DNA of 64,000 nt from assembly GCA_030427705.1 (NCBI GenBank), contig JAUIBR010000027.1:1-64000 (forward strand), given 5' to 3'. Numbering within the stretch: the stretch's first letter is position 1; each line of letters starts with the position of its first letter. Made by a program: the position numbers and the translations under genes. This stretch comes from a bacterium (GTDB lineage Bacteria > Myxococcota_A > Bradymonadia > Bradymonadales > Bradymonadaceae). The notes below the pieces were generated by a model. The model searched no databases. It was not told the origin of the DNA and was given only the letters and a program-made list of their open reading frames with translations. Positions 9,917-18,516 of the stretch are shown here, piece after piece.

Positions 9917-11944
9917 TCAACCGGCGTCGATAATCCACTCTTCCCAAGGCAATTCACGGCCGTCTTCATTCCGCAGTTCGTCCAAAAACAACGATTCGCG
10001 CAATACGGTGGGTCGTCGTCCTCTCCCCATGTTCGTGAAGACATGGCAGAGATAAAGCTCATCCCTCGGGCGGGTGGTGGCGACGTAGAATAGTCGACGC
10101 TCTTCCTCTTCGCCCTCGGGCGTGGAAATGGCGTTTTCTGAAGGGAACAGCCCATCGGACAAAGCCAAGACGAACACGGCGGACCACTCCAGCCCTTTGG
10201 CCTGATGAATTGATGAGAGGCAGACGTATTCGTCTGGAGTCGAACCTCCCACCAAAATGTCTTGCCCGGACATCGAGTGCATCAGCGTAATCTCGCCTAG
10301 AAACCGGTCGATGTCGTCGTATTGCTCGGCGTAGTTCGCTAGCTGGTCCAAATCACCCATGCGATTTTCAAAGTTGTCGAACGAGCGCTCGACGTAGTCC
10401 TTGTAGGGGCCCTTTGAAATCATGTCGACGAGGGCTCCAGGGCTCTTCGTGAGTCGCCCCTTGCGCAGATCATCCATCAGTTTGGAAGCCTTGTTCCATC
10501 CAAACTGCGCGCGGTTCGGTAACGATTCAGCGAGCGCCGGAGCCGCTGCCGCCGCGAGTGGATCAGTCTCTTCAGCGATGGAAGTCCAAAGTTCGTGTGC
10601 GCGTCGGCTGCCAATGCCTTGATAGTGCTGTGCGAGTCTGAGGAAGCTCAACTCGTCTTTCGGATTGTAGAGAAACTTCAGGTAGGCGAGGGCGTCTTTG
10701 ATATGCGACTGTTCGAAGAATCGCACGCCACTTCGCACAACATACGGAATGCCGCGTTTGGTCATCTCGACCTGCAGCTCCATCGAGTGGTGATGCGCCC
10801 GATAAAGAACCGCGATTTCGGACAGACTGATACCCTCATCAGCAAGCTCCAAGATTCGCTGACAGATGAACGCTGCCTGCTGGTAGACATCCTTGAGTTG
10901 CACTCCTGCCGGCATCAAGCCTTCCGGCCTGCTTGGTTTGAGCGTCTTTTCGAACTGATTGACGTTGTGCGCAATCGAACGATTGGCGACCTCTAGGATT
11001 TGCGGGGTCGACCGATAGTTGGTTTGCAGTCGGAACTGCTGACATTCGGGATAGCGTTTCGGGAACTCCAGAATATTGGCGTAGTTTGCGCCACGAAAGC
11101 CATAGATGGACTGGCAGTCGTCACCGACGACCATGATGTTGCGGTGGACGGATGCCATCAGGTCGACGATCTCGCCCTGAAGGCTGTTCGTATCCTGGTA
11201 TTCGTCCACAAGGATGTGCTCAAACTGAGCCATCAGTTCATCGCGAGCCTTCGGTACTTCGGTGAGCAACCGCTTCCAGTTGAGCAGCAGGTCATCGAAG
11301 TCCATCAATCCCATCTCTAGCTTGCGGGATTGGTACCGCCGGAAGACCTCGCGGATCGGCTCCGCCAGATCCTCGAATTGCGGATACGAATCTTTCAGCA
11401 CGTCCGCAATCTTGGTCTGCGTGTTGACGCAGTAGCTGTACATCTTCGCGAGCACACGCCCGCGCGGAAAACGCTGCTCTTGAAATGCCTCGTTCACCTC
11501 GCCACGGCACGCGTTCATGAGGGTGCCAGAGTCTTCCATATCCAAGATGGAGTAGGCCTCTGGATAGGCGAGCTCCGTCGCGTACCTTCTGAGTATGCGG
11601 TTGGCGATGGAGTGGAACGTGCCGCTCCAAACGCGCTTGATATCACCATCGATGAGCTCAGCGACTTTGTTGGTCATCGACCGCGCCGCCTTGTTGGTGA
11701 ATGTCAGCAGCATGATTCGGTCGGGCTGAACGCCGCGATCCAGCAGATATGCCACCCGATGCGTGAGTGTGTGGGTCTTTCCTGAACCTGCGCCAGCGAT
11801 CACGAGCGAGGCGCCGTTTCCAGACTTCACGACCGCCAATTGTTCGGGATTGAGGGCCGCCTCGAAGTCAATCGATGACGGCGTTTCGAACTTTTCTTCC
11901 TTGAGTACGTACTTTTTCAAAACAGTCTCCGGGCCAATTTCCAT
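9917..11944 (-). CDS. UvrD/Rep/PcrA-family ATP-dependent DNA helicase
   Basis: A 675-residue superfamily 1A helicase translocating 3'-5' on single-stranded DNA. The Q-motif region LNPEQLAVVK is at residues 31-40, Walker A GAGSGKT at 51-57, motif II LVDEYQDT near 245, motif III VGDDCQSIYGFRGA, motif IV LQTNYRST, motif V SIHQAKGLEW and motif VI FYVATTRPRDELYL. It is slightly shorter than E. coli UvrD, ends soon after motif VI, and lacks a visible UvrB-binding extension. Which of UvrD, Rep or PcrA it represents cannot be decided by eye. It is divergent from the paralog locus at 12-14 kb. Confidence 0.93.
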   Translation of the reverse strand: MEIGPETVLKKYVLKEEKFETPSSIDFEAALNPEQLAVVKSGNGASLVIAGAGSGKTHTLTHRVAYLLDRGVQPDRIMLLTFTNKAARSMTNKVAELIDGDIKRVWSGTFHSIANRILRRYATELAYPEAYSILDMEDSGTLMNACRGEVNEAFQEQRFPRGRVLAKMYSYCVNTQTKIADVLKDSYPQFEDLAEPIREVFRRYQSRKLEMGLMDFDDLLLNWKRLLTEVPKARDELMAQFEHILVDEYQDTNSLQGEIVDLMASVHRNIMVVGDDCQSIYGFRGANYANILEFPKRYPECQQFRLQTNYRSTPQILEVANRSIAHNVNQFEKTLKPSRPEGLMPAGVQLKDVYQQAAFICQRILELADEGISLSEIAVLYRAHHHSMELQVEMTKRGIPYVVRSGVRFFEQSHIKDALAYLKFLYNPKDELSFLRLAQHYQGIGSRRAHELWTSIAEETDPLAAAAAPALAESLPNRAQFGWNKASKLMDDLRKGRLTKSPGALVDMISKGPYKDYVERSFDNFENRMGDLDQLANYAEQYDDIDRFLGEITLMHSMSGQDILVGGSTPDEYVCLSSIHQAKGLEWSAVFVLALSDGLFPSENAISTPEGEEEERRLFYVATTRPRDELYLCHVFTNMGRGRRPTVLRESLFLDELRNEDGRELPWEEWIIDAG

Positions 11945-11984
11945 GCCCGTTATCGAACTTCGTCAGAAACCGTTGCGACTTTTT

Positions 11985-12027
11985 CTCAACTTTTTTCGCA
12001 ACGATCCGCCACAGCGTACGAGAACGA
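11985..12027 (+). promoter_or_regulatory. Bipartite upstream element, copy 1
   Basis: The block CTCAACTTTTTTCGCAACG (11985-12003), a 10-base variable spacer, then GCGTACGAGAACGA (12014-12027), ending 36 bases before the ATG at 12064. The same two blocks with the same 10-base spacing occur upstream of the paralog at 12944. A perfect 8-bp inverted repeat, CGTTGCGA at 11971-11978 and TCGCAACG at 11996-12003, overlaps the first block in this copy only. The conserved spacing suggests a promoter for an alternative sigma factor or an activator site; the factor is not identified. Confidence 0.6.
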
Positions 12028-12063
12028 AGGTGTAGGACGCAAACGTAACCACGGAGACAAACC

Positions 12064-12741
12064 ATGTGCTCGATTCAAACAAACGCTTACTCGGACATTC
12101 ACAAGGACTTCATCAACACGTCGCAGGCTGATTCGGTGCAATACCCGAAGGATATGCCGGAGCAGCATCGCAATGAAATCAAACAGACGCTTCAAGAGCT
12201 TGAAGGTCAAAAGGCAGAACTCGCAAAGGCAGCACAAGCCGCCGTGGGAACTGATGACTATGGGCGGTTGAACTCCCTGTTCGTGAAACTCAAGCGCGCC
12301 ATCAACGAAATCAAAGCGAATGTGGAGGGATTCACTGGCCAAAACGTCAACTGGGACCAGTTCACGACGGCCGCTCTGAAGCCGCAAAGGCACGCCGATC
12401 TGAAAGCGATTTCGGCTGCACTCGATGATGTCGGGTCTTTCACCTGCAATACCCGCGACGAAGTGACAAGTGATGGGACGTCTTCCGTTAGCGTTTCCGA
12501 CAGCTGCGAGGCTTCTGAATACAGCAAGATGACGCCAGACAAGCTTCTTCGGAAGATGGAATCGGACCCGGAGGGCTTCTATCGCAGTCTTGGGGATCTT
12601 CCGTCTGAAGAGCGCAACGTGATCATGATGCGTCTCAACCAGGAGATTCAAACGAACAACCAGATCTTCTCCGCCATCAGCAACATGCAGAAGGCGTTGC
12701 ACGATACTCAGAAAGCAGTGCTGGCAAATCTCCGAGTGTGA
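12064..12741 (+). CDS. Alpha-helical protein with conserved C-terminal domain, paralog 1 (possible secreted substrate)
   Basis: A 225-residue protein of no recognised family. It has no signal peptide or membrane segment. The N-terminal two thirds is hydrophilic helix (HRNEIKQTLQELEGQKAELA). After a Ser/Thr-rich linker comes a C-terminal domain of about 65 residues: LLRKMESDPEGFYRSLG, then NVIMMRLNQEIQ, then NNQIFSAISNMQKA and HDTQKAVLANLRV. The last part is nearly identical in the paralog at 12944. A C-terminal amphipathic helix ending in NLRV, no export signal and a nearby TPR-chaperone-like gene resemble type III secretion filament or translocator proteins. That is inference only. Start ATG has GGAGA upstream, and a strong terminator follows. 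Confidence 0.75.
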   Translation: MCSIQTNAYSDIHKDFINTSQADSVQYPKDMPEQHRNEIKQTLQELEGQKAELAKAAQAAVGTDDYGRLNSLFVKLKRAINEIKANVEGFTGQNVNWDQFTTAALKPQRHADLKAISAALDDVGSFTCNTRDEVTSDGTSSVSVSDSCEASEYSKMTPDKLLRKMESDPEGFYRSLGDLPSEERNVIMMRLNQEIQTNNQIFSAISNMQKALHDTQKAVLANLRV

Positions 12742-12767
12742 ATGGGTTCTGCTCGCCAGCGCGAATC

Positions 12768-12807
12768 AAGGGACGGCGCCCGTTGGGGGGAGTGCCGTCC
12801 CTTTTTT
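12768..12807 (+). terminator. Intrinsic terminator after paralog 1
   Basis: A perfect 10-bp stem, AAGGGACGGC (12768-12777) with GCCGTCCCTT (12794-12803), a 16-base loop and a run of six T at 12802-12807. It begins 27 bases after the stop of the gene at 12064, so the two paralogs are separate transcription units with their own promoters. Confidence 0.9.
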
Positions 12808-12861
12808 CGTTCTTGTGATGGCCAAGGTTTCATGCGGTCTTCGAGAGTTTCATGAAAAAAA

Positions 12862-12904
12862 CTCAACTTTTTTCGCAACGGTTCGGGATTGCGTTCGATA
12901 ACGA
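12862..12904 (+). promoter_or_regulatory. Bipartite upstream element, copy 2
   Basis: Block 1, CTCAACTTTTTTCGCAACG (12862-12880), is identical to copy 1. After a 10-base spacer, block 2 GCGTTCGATAACGA (12891-12904) differs from copy 1 in two positions. It ends 39 bases before the ATG at 12944. The spacer bases are not conserved, so the blocks are probably under selection rather than merely recently duplicated. Confidence 0.6.
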
Positions 12905-12943
12905 GTTTGAAAGCAACGAACACGTTTAACACGGAGAACGAAA

Positions 12944-13663
12944 ATGACGACGCCATCAATCAAAAACGACATCGCCCCCCAAGACCGCACCGACTTCGAC
13001 ATGGCACCGGATCAAGGCGCGGCCATCTATGCTAACCGACGCGCGGACGGCAGCCTTGATACAAACGTCGCGTGGTCTGGTTGTTTCTCGACGGAGGAGC
13101 GCCAGGAAATCGCAAGCAAATTGGTCAAAATGGTAGAACATGCCGAGGATTTGAACGCAGCAGCGGACAAGGCCGAAGCAAACGGTCAACCAGAGCTCGC
13201 AGCGAATCTTCGCGCTGAGGCTAATGAAGTGATGAAGCAAGCAAACTCGGTTAAATCCGCAGCAGAGCAGACTTCGACGCACCTCGGGAAATCGGTCTAC
13301 GAAATTGAGATGCAAACACAGGTCCTCATCGACAAGTTCGACCCATCAGCTGGCGAGAACCTGCTCGCGTTGGTGGAGGGTGGCGAAAGCACCAGTGAGT
13401 ACAATGAGGTTTGCGATTCCAGCGACGGCGCATCGGCTGATGAGTACAATGTCAGCGATGACGAGCTGCTGAGAAAGATGGAGGCAGATCCCGAAGCGTT
13501 CTACCGTGGACTGGGTGACCTATCCTCTGAAGACCGAAACGCCATCATGATGCGTCTGAATCAGATTATTCAGACCAACAACCAGATCTTCTCGGCAATC
13601 AGCAATATGCAGAAAGCGCAACATGACACTCAGAAGGCAGTTCTGGCAAACTTGCGTGTATGA
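12944..13663 (+). CDS. Alpha-helical protein with conserved C-terminal domain, paralog 2 (possible secreted substrate)
   Basis: A 239-residue paralog of the product of 12064. The C-terminal domain aligns throughout (DELLRKMEADPEAFYRGLG, NAIMMRLNQIIQ, NNQIFSAISNMQKA, HDTQKAVLANLRV). The N-terminal region is a different, Ala/Glu-rich helical coiled coil (AADKAEANGQPELAANLRAE), so the two share a tail but have diverged heads. There is no signal peptide. Linkers are acidic and Ser-rich. Start ATG has GGAGAA upstream. Its stop overlaps the start of the TPR gene as ATGA, so it is translated together with that partner. Role as a chaperoned secreted protein is inference. Confidence 0.75.
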   Translation: MTTPSIKNDIAPQDRTDFDMAPDQGAAIYANRRADGSLDTNVAWSGCFSTEERQEIASKLVKMVEHAEDLNAAADKAEANGQPELAANLRAEANEVMKQANSVKSAAEQTSTHLGKSVYEIEMQTQVLIDKFDPSAGENLLALVEGGESTSEYNEVCDSSDGASADEYNVSDDELLRKMEADPEAFYRGLGDLSSEDRNAIMMRLNQIIQTNNQIFSAISNMQKAQHDTQKAVLANLRV

Positions 13664-14055
13664 GCCGAAAACGAATCAATCCTGAAGCGCTGGCGAGTCT
13701 TGAAAAAGAGGCTCACCGGCGCTTTTCTCATTATCAGCACACCTCGGCACGGCAAGCCATTGAGCGACTCCTTACGCTCGATGAGAGCCCATACGCCTAT
13801 TACCTCCTTGGTGAGATCGCCCGTCGCGAGAAGCGTTGGTCGGATGCCGTAGATAGTCTTGCGAAAGCCCGTCAATTGGGGCGCACCGATGGTTGGACGA
13901 CCTATCGATTGGGTGAGGCGAGCTATCATTCAGGCGATCGCGAATCAGCGGAACGATGGTTGCATCTAGCTAAGGAGGGGGGATCAGGTGATCAGGCGCT
14001 AACACAGGCGGCTGATGCCTTCCTGAATTTTATGGGCGTTTCCAATCGTCACTAA
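13660..14055 (+). CDS. Small TPR protein, chaperone-like partner
   Basis: A 131-residue cytoplasmic protein with about three TPR units: ARQAIERLLTLDESPYAYYL, LGEIARREKRWSDAVDSLAK and LGEASYHSGDRESAERWLHL. The small size and the ATGA coupling to the gene at 12944 resemble class II (SycD/LcrH-type) chaperones of type III secretion translocators, which are three-TPR proteins encoded beside their substrates. TPRs are generic, so a chaperone role is inferred from context. No secretion apparatus genes are visible within the window. Confidence 0.75.
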   Translation: MSRKRINPEALASLEKEAHRRFSHYQHTSARQAIERLLTLDESPYAYYLLGEIARREKRWSDAVDSLAKARQLGRTDGWTTYRLGEASYHSGDRESAERWLHLAKEGGSGDQALTQAADAFLNFMGVSNRH

Positions 14056-14134
14056 ACCCGCCAACAATGCGGACTTGGTTGACTGAGGTACCCACTTTCA
14101 CTACATCTATTGGCTCAAATTGACGGGTCTAATA

Positions 14135-16204
14135 ATGAATCAAATCTTGAAGTCGAAATTTGCAGTACTTCTGGCTTGCCTGGCGCTTGTCGTCAGCTGT
14201 TCAGATGACGACAACGTGGGTTCCACTCAATCGGGACGAATCCAAGTTTCGCCAAGCCCTGTGGCTTTTTCCCAGGTTGATATCGGCGATTCTTCGGAAC
14301 TCGATGTTGCGGTGAACAATACAGCGTCAGACACGCTGCGTGTTTTTGAAGTTCGGCTCGAGCCACAAGATGGCGGAAGCACCACGGGTCTGGAGCTCGT
14401 CGATTTGCCAGAGACTCCGTTTGAGGTCGAAGGCAACGAAGCTCGCTTCTTCGCCGTGAAATACACGCCTCAGGAGGGGCAACCGCCAGCAGCAGCGAAG
14501 CTGGTATTCGTGAGTAGTGATGCGCGTTACACGCGTGACGAACCACTCGAAGTTGAGGTTGTTGCGCTCGCAAACCGTCCGCGTTTGAGCGTCAACCCTC
14601 AGGTAGTGCGATTCCCTCGACAGGCGCCTGGCGCCCGCGAGACACGCAAGGTGACACTGCGAAACATCGGCTCGGCGCCTCTGACCATCTGGTCTGAGCC
14701 CGGCTACGGTGGTGGCGAAGACTTCCGATTGACGGCGCCATCACGGACGTACCCGCTTGAACTCAAGATCTATGACGCGAACCTCGCCGAAGCGAACCCT
14801 AACGATTACGAATTGGTTCTGGACGTCGAGTACGCTCCGCTTGGGGCAGGTGCAGACTCTGGAGAGATTCAGGTCATCTCGAACGACCCGCGCGGCGAAT
14901 CAACCGCAAACGACGAAGAGTCCATCACCAAAATTGATGTGGGCGCCAACGCCGATGCACCATGCATCATCGTTGATGATGTGAACCGCAATCTGGGCCA
15001 GGTTCCAATCGGCTCCGCAACCGGTGACATTGTTACCATTACCAACTGCGGTTCTGAGACCCTTCAGGTCTCCAGTATTCGCCTGACCGAGAACTCAGAC
15101 GACGACGAGTTTGAGCTCGACCTTGGTGGTAACGACATCGACAACAGCGGCGATATCGACAACCCAATTCAGATCATTGGCGGTGGCGAGGAGCAGTTCT
15201 TGGTGAAGTACACGCCTGTTCAGGAAGGGTTGGACCGCGGTACGATCATCATCGCTTCGAATGACACTTTCCAACCGGAGTTGCCGGTAAACCTCACCGC
15301 GCGCGGCGCGGACGGGGCGTGTCCTGTTGCAGATGTTGGGGTTTCGGTTCGCGGATCTGGCTCGGCGCCACGTCCGGCAATTACGTCCAACCCGCTTGAG
15401 TACATCGTGGTTGATGGTTCGGGTAGTTCCGACGAGGACGGCACGGTCGTCGAGTACATCTGGGAGTTTACGCAAACGCCAGATGGCGTGTCACCGCTGT
15501 TCCAGCCCACGCAACAAGACCCAGGTGACATGGATAAATCGAAGCGTGAGTTCCGATTGCTTACCGCCGGAACCTACGAAATCGAACTTCGAGTTAAGGA
15601 CAATGAGGGCTTCCTTGGCTGCGAGCCGGCAAAGGCCACTGTCACCGCAATTCCGAACGAGAAGATTTCGGTTGAGCTGACGTGGACGAACCCTGAAGAC
15701 CCAGATGAGACAGATGACACCGGAAGTGATGTCGACCTCCACCTGGTTAAAATGGGGCCAGGAGCATGGTTCGAGACCCCTTATGACGTCTACTTCCGTA
15801 ACCCGAACAACAGCGGGGCAGGGAGCGCAATCTGGTCACCAGAGAGCCCAAGCCTTGATATCGACGATCGTGATGGCTTAGGTCCGGAGAACATCCAGAT
15901 GGACGATCCAGCAAACTGTGAGTGGTACGCAATTGGCGTTCACTACTACAAACAGCTGTTTGGAACGGCGTACGTCACGATTCGCGTCTACATCGACGGA
16001 AACCAGGTCTTTGAGAAGATCAATAAGCCGCTCGCCCGCGGTGGCCAGTTCTGGGATGTGGCGCGTATTCACTGGAGCTCCGGCACGGTGTACGACTACG
16101 ACAATATCTTTGAAGCAGCACCTTCGGGGCAGGCACCGGATGTCACCCCTGGGATGACCGCAAGCGGCCTCTGCACCAACGCTGGTCTGTACCCGATCCA
16201 ATAA
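14135..16204 (+). CDS. Large surface lipoprotein with ASH-like and PKD-like domains
   Basis: ATG at 14135 gives MNQILKSKFAVLLACLALVVSC, a lipoprotein signal (a TTG at 14120 would add five residues). The 689 residues contain three immunoglobulin-like units of the choice-of-anchor D/ASH type: FSQVDIGDSSELDVAVNNT, VTLRNIGSAPLTIWSEPGYG and LGQVPIGSATGDIVTITNCG, each with a later VKYTP- or VEYAP-type strand. A PKD-like unit follows (YIVVDGSGSSDEDGTVVEYI). The C-terminal domain (VELTWTNPEDPDETD, SDVDLHLVKMGPGAW, CEWYAIGVHYY) is a beta module often found in cell-surface proteins of this bacterial group. Probably outer-surface adhesion or structural; no enzyme motif seen. Confidence 0.85.
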   Translation: MNQILKSKFAVLLACLALVVSCSDDDNVGSTQSGRIQVSPSPVAFSQVDIGDSSELDVAVNNTASDTLRVFEVRLEPQDGGSTTGLELVDLPETPFEVEGNEARFFAVKYTPQEGQPPAAAKLVFVSSDARYTRDEPLEVEVVALANRPRLSVNPQVVRFPRQAPGARETRKVTLRNIGSAPLTIWSEPGYGGGEDFRLTAPSRTYPLELKIYDANLAEANPNDYELVLDVEYAPLGAGADSGEIQVISNDPRGESTANDEESITKIDVGANADAPCIIVDDVNRNLGQVPIGSATGDIVTITNCGSETLQVSSIRLTENSDDDEFELDLGGNDIDNSGDIDNPIQIIGGGEEQFLVKYTPVQEGLDRGTIIIASNDTFQPELPVNLTARGADGACPVADVGVSVRGSGSAPRPAITSNPLEYIVVDGSGSSDEDGTVVEYIWEFTQTPDGVSPLFQPTQQDPGDMDKSKREFRLLTAGTYEIELRVKDNEGFLGCEPAKATVTAIPNEKISVELTWTNPEDPDETDDTGSDVDLHLVKMGPGAWFETPYDVYFRNPNNSGAGSAIWSPESPSLDIDDRDGLGPENIQMDDPANCEWYAIGVHYYKQLFGTAYVTIRVYIDGNQVFEKINKPLARGGQFWDVARIHWSSGTVYDYDNIFEAAPSGQAPDVTPGMTASGLCTNAGLYPIQ

Positions 16205-16314
16205 CTCCGGGCTTCAGACTCGTTTTTTCTTAACCAGAATGGGGATTAGGAGTATCATCGCGGATGATCCAGATGCCTCATTAGCCTTTCGCGCGTCCCC
16301 GCGTTGGAGACGGA

Positions 16315-18516
16315 ATGCCGGACGATACGACCCGCTGCCCTGAATGCGGCCATCTGAGCGCTGATCCGGAGTGGTGTGATAACTGTGGAGCCAATTTGAA
16401 GGGCGCCGAATCCATCGACCAAGAATTCAAGTGGCTCAAGGTGGGCTTGCCGCTAAAGCTTGAGATCGAGGGTGTCGATACGACGCTTGAGGTCGAAGAG
16501 ATTGTTGAGAATTTTGCGACGCGCAAGGTTTTCACGGCCCGCGTAACTGCGCCCGATGATAGTCCCTATGCCGAACAGCTGCTCTTCGTTGAGGAGAGCG
16601 AGGATGACGGACGCTCCGAAGGGGTGATCCCAGATTCCGTCGGCGAGTTGTTCCGACGTCCATTCTATGTGGGAAGCAACGGTGACCACGTGTTGGAGAT
16701 TTACCAGGATGTCGGAGGTATGACCTGCGAAGACTTGGTGGACCTTGCCAACAACCAACTCTCCTACTCGCAGATCAAGGATATCTTCGAGGCTGTCGCG
16801 AACTCGGTAATGGAATGCCACTCGAACGACCAGATGCTGCTCGCTGTGGCTCCATGGACGGTTCGAATCGATGGCGTTGTTTCCGCTTTTGATGGCGGAC
16901 CAGACACCCAGCCTGATATCGCCACGTTGATGTTTGGTGGATCGTTGGCCGGTGCCGGAGCGACGACTTCCGAAGCAGATGAAACTGCCGAAGAGCCGGT
17001 CAAGGCCCAAGCCGAGAGTCCACAAGAAGAGCGGGTCGTCGATGGCGATAAGACCATGGTCGACGGTCTCTTCAACCTGGAAGGCGACGACGAATCCGGT
17101 GACGCATCTTCCGATGAAGTTGACGTCGAGGATGATCCAAAGTCCATCGCGGAGATCGAAGACGTGCTCGATGCCGCAGATGAAGATGGAATGGAATGGG
17201 ATATCTTCGAAGATTCAAACAACGAAAACCCGACCGACGCGTTCGAGGACACAAGCATATTAGCGGCCAAAGCCCTTGAGGCGAACGTCGTTCTGAAGGC
17301 CACGTTTGAAGGTCTGGACCGTACCTATGCCGTCGGAGAAAACCCAGAAGAGGTCCCGGTTATCATGGGCTTCTCGGCTCCTGAGCTGCTAGGCCGCGTA
17401 CGGGCTGACGTTTCTGTTGGTTGCGATGTCTTCGGGCTTGGGATGTTGTTGTACTTCCTGGTTTCAGGCCGTGTGCCGCCATCCTCAGTTTACACCAGGT
17501 ATGCACCGGCACTTCCCGTTCGGAATTTCCGCCCAGGATTTCCTCCGGGACTTCAGCCTGTGATTTCACGAGCGACCCGGCCGAATCCAAGTGATCGCTA
17601 CCCGTCGGTTCAAGCGATGATGGATGCGTTCTTCAATGCATGTGCATTGATGGAACAGAGAGCAGCCCACGTTGGGACCGAGCTCGCACCTCGTTTCCGC
17701 ATGGCGGTGGATACCCACGTCGGCGTCGCGAAAGGTCGCAGAAACCCCGTCAATCAGGACGCTGTTTTTGGACGTTCGTCCGATGATGGACGTTTCGCGC
17801 TTGTTGTCGTCGCGGACGGTGTGAGCACCGCATCCTACGGATCGGGTGACCTGGCAAGCCATTACCTCACGGCTCGTGCGAGTGACGCTTGGGATGAGAT
17901 TCTCCCTGCGTACCTGATGGATGAACGAATCGATGAAATCAGCATCATTCAAGACATCCTCAACAAAGCTAATCGCGACATCGTCGACCATGTGAACGAG
18001 AATCACACGCCGTTCAGCGGAAACCCGCACGAGGTGATGGGAACGACGTCATTGGTGGCTGTGATCCACAACGGCATCATTACACTCGCCGCACTGGGAG
18101 ACAGCCGCTGCTATATCCAGAACGCTGCGGGTATGGAACAGGTTACGATCGACCACAACCTCTGGTCGCTGAGCGTCTTGGACGGCATTCCCGCAGACTC
18201 AGCATTGGCGATGCCGCATGGTGATGCGCTTGCGAAATGTCTTGGCACGTTCTCGATTTCGGAGGGGCGCTTAACAGCGATCAATCCGGACCCAGACTAC
18301 TTCCGGTTCTCGCTGACCCGCGGAGATAATGTCCTCCTGACTTCAGATGGACTCATCGACTTCGCTGGTCCAAATCCGTATGCGTCCGAAGAGAATGTTT
18401 TGGCTGTAATGTTGTCGGAACCTGACCCCGCGTTGGCTTGCTTGGAACTCATCCTGCTGGCAAACCGCGGAGGTGGCGGCGACAATATCGGAATGGCGAT
18501 CGCGCAGTTTTTCTAG
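16315..18516 (+). CDS. Zinc ribbon - pseudokinase - PP2C phosphatase fusion
   Basis: A 733-residue cytoplasmic protein; ATG at 16315 has GGAGA upstream. Residues about 8-28 form a zinc ribbon (CPECGHLSADPEWCDNCG). A kinase-like region follows, to about residue 450. Its C-lobe is recognisable by FSAPELLG, CDVFGLGMLLYFLVSG and RATRPNPSDRYPSVQAMMDAF, but there is no VAIK lysine. The HRD loop reads ECHSNDQMLLAVAPWTVRI and the DFG site reads AFDGG. An acidic insert of about 120 residues interrupts it. Residues about 461-733 are a PP2C phosphatase with NPVNQDAVFG, VVVADGVST, ALGDSRCYI, LLTSDGLIDFAG and GGGDNIG, so metal ligands appear intact. It likely dephosphorylates Ser/Thr targets under control of the inactive kinase domain. 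Confidence 0.88.
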   Translation: MPDDTTRCPECGHLSADPEWCDNCGANLKGAESIDQEFKWLKVGLPLKLEIEGVDTTLEVEEIVENFATRKVFTARVTAPDDSPYAEQLLFVEESEDDGRSEGVIPDSVGELFRRPFYVGSNGDHVLEIYQDVGGMTCEDLVDLANNQLSYSQIKDIFEAVANSVMECHSNDQMLLAVAPWTVRIDGVVSAFDGGPDTQPDIATLMFGGSLAGAGATTSEADETAEEPVKAQAESPQEERVVDGDKTMVDGLFNLEGDDESGDASSDEVDVEDDPKSIAEIEDVLDAADEDGMEWDIFEDSNNENPTDAFEDTSILAAKALEANVVLKATFEGLDRTYAVGENPEEVPVIMGFSAPELLGRVRADVSVGCDVFGLGMLLYFLVSGRVPPSSVYTRYAPALPVRNFRPGFPPGLQPVISRATRPNPSDRYPSVQAMMDAFFNACALMEQRAAHVGTELAPRFRMAVDTHVGVAKGRRNPVNQDAVFGRSSDDGRFALVVVADGVSTASYGSGDLASHYLTARASDAWDEILPAYLMDERIDEISIIQDILNKANRDIVDHVNENHTPFSGNPHEVMGTTSLVAVIHNGIITLAALGDSRCYIQNAAGMEQVTIDHNLWSLSVLDGIPADSALAMPHGDALAKCLGTFSISEGRLTAINPDPDYFRFSLTRGDNVLLTSDGLIDFAGPNPYASEENVLAVMLSEPDPALACLELILLANRGGGGDNIGMAIAQFF

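Noticed and set aside
16205-16260. Terminator after the ASH/PKD lipoprotein gene
   Set aside because: There is a run of T near 16224, but no convincing stem precedes it.
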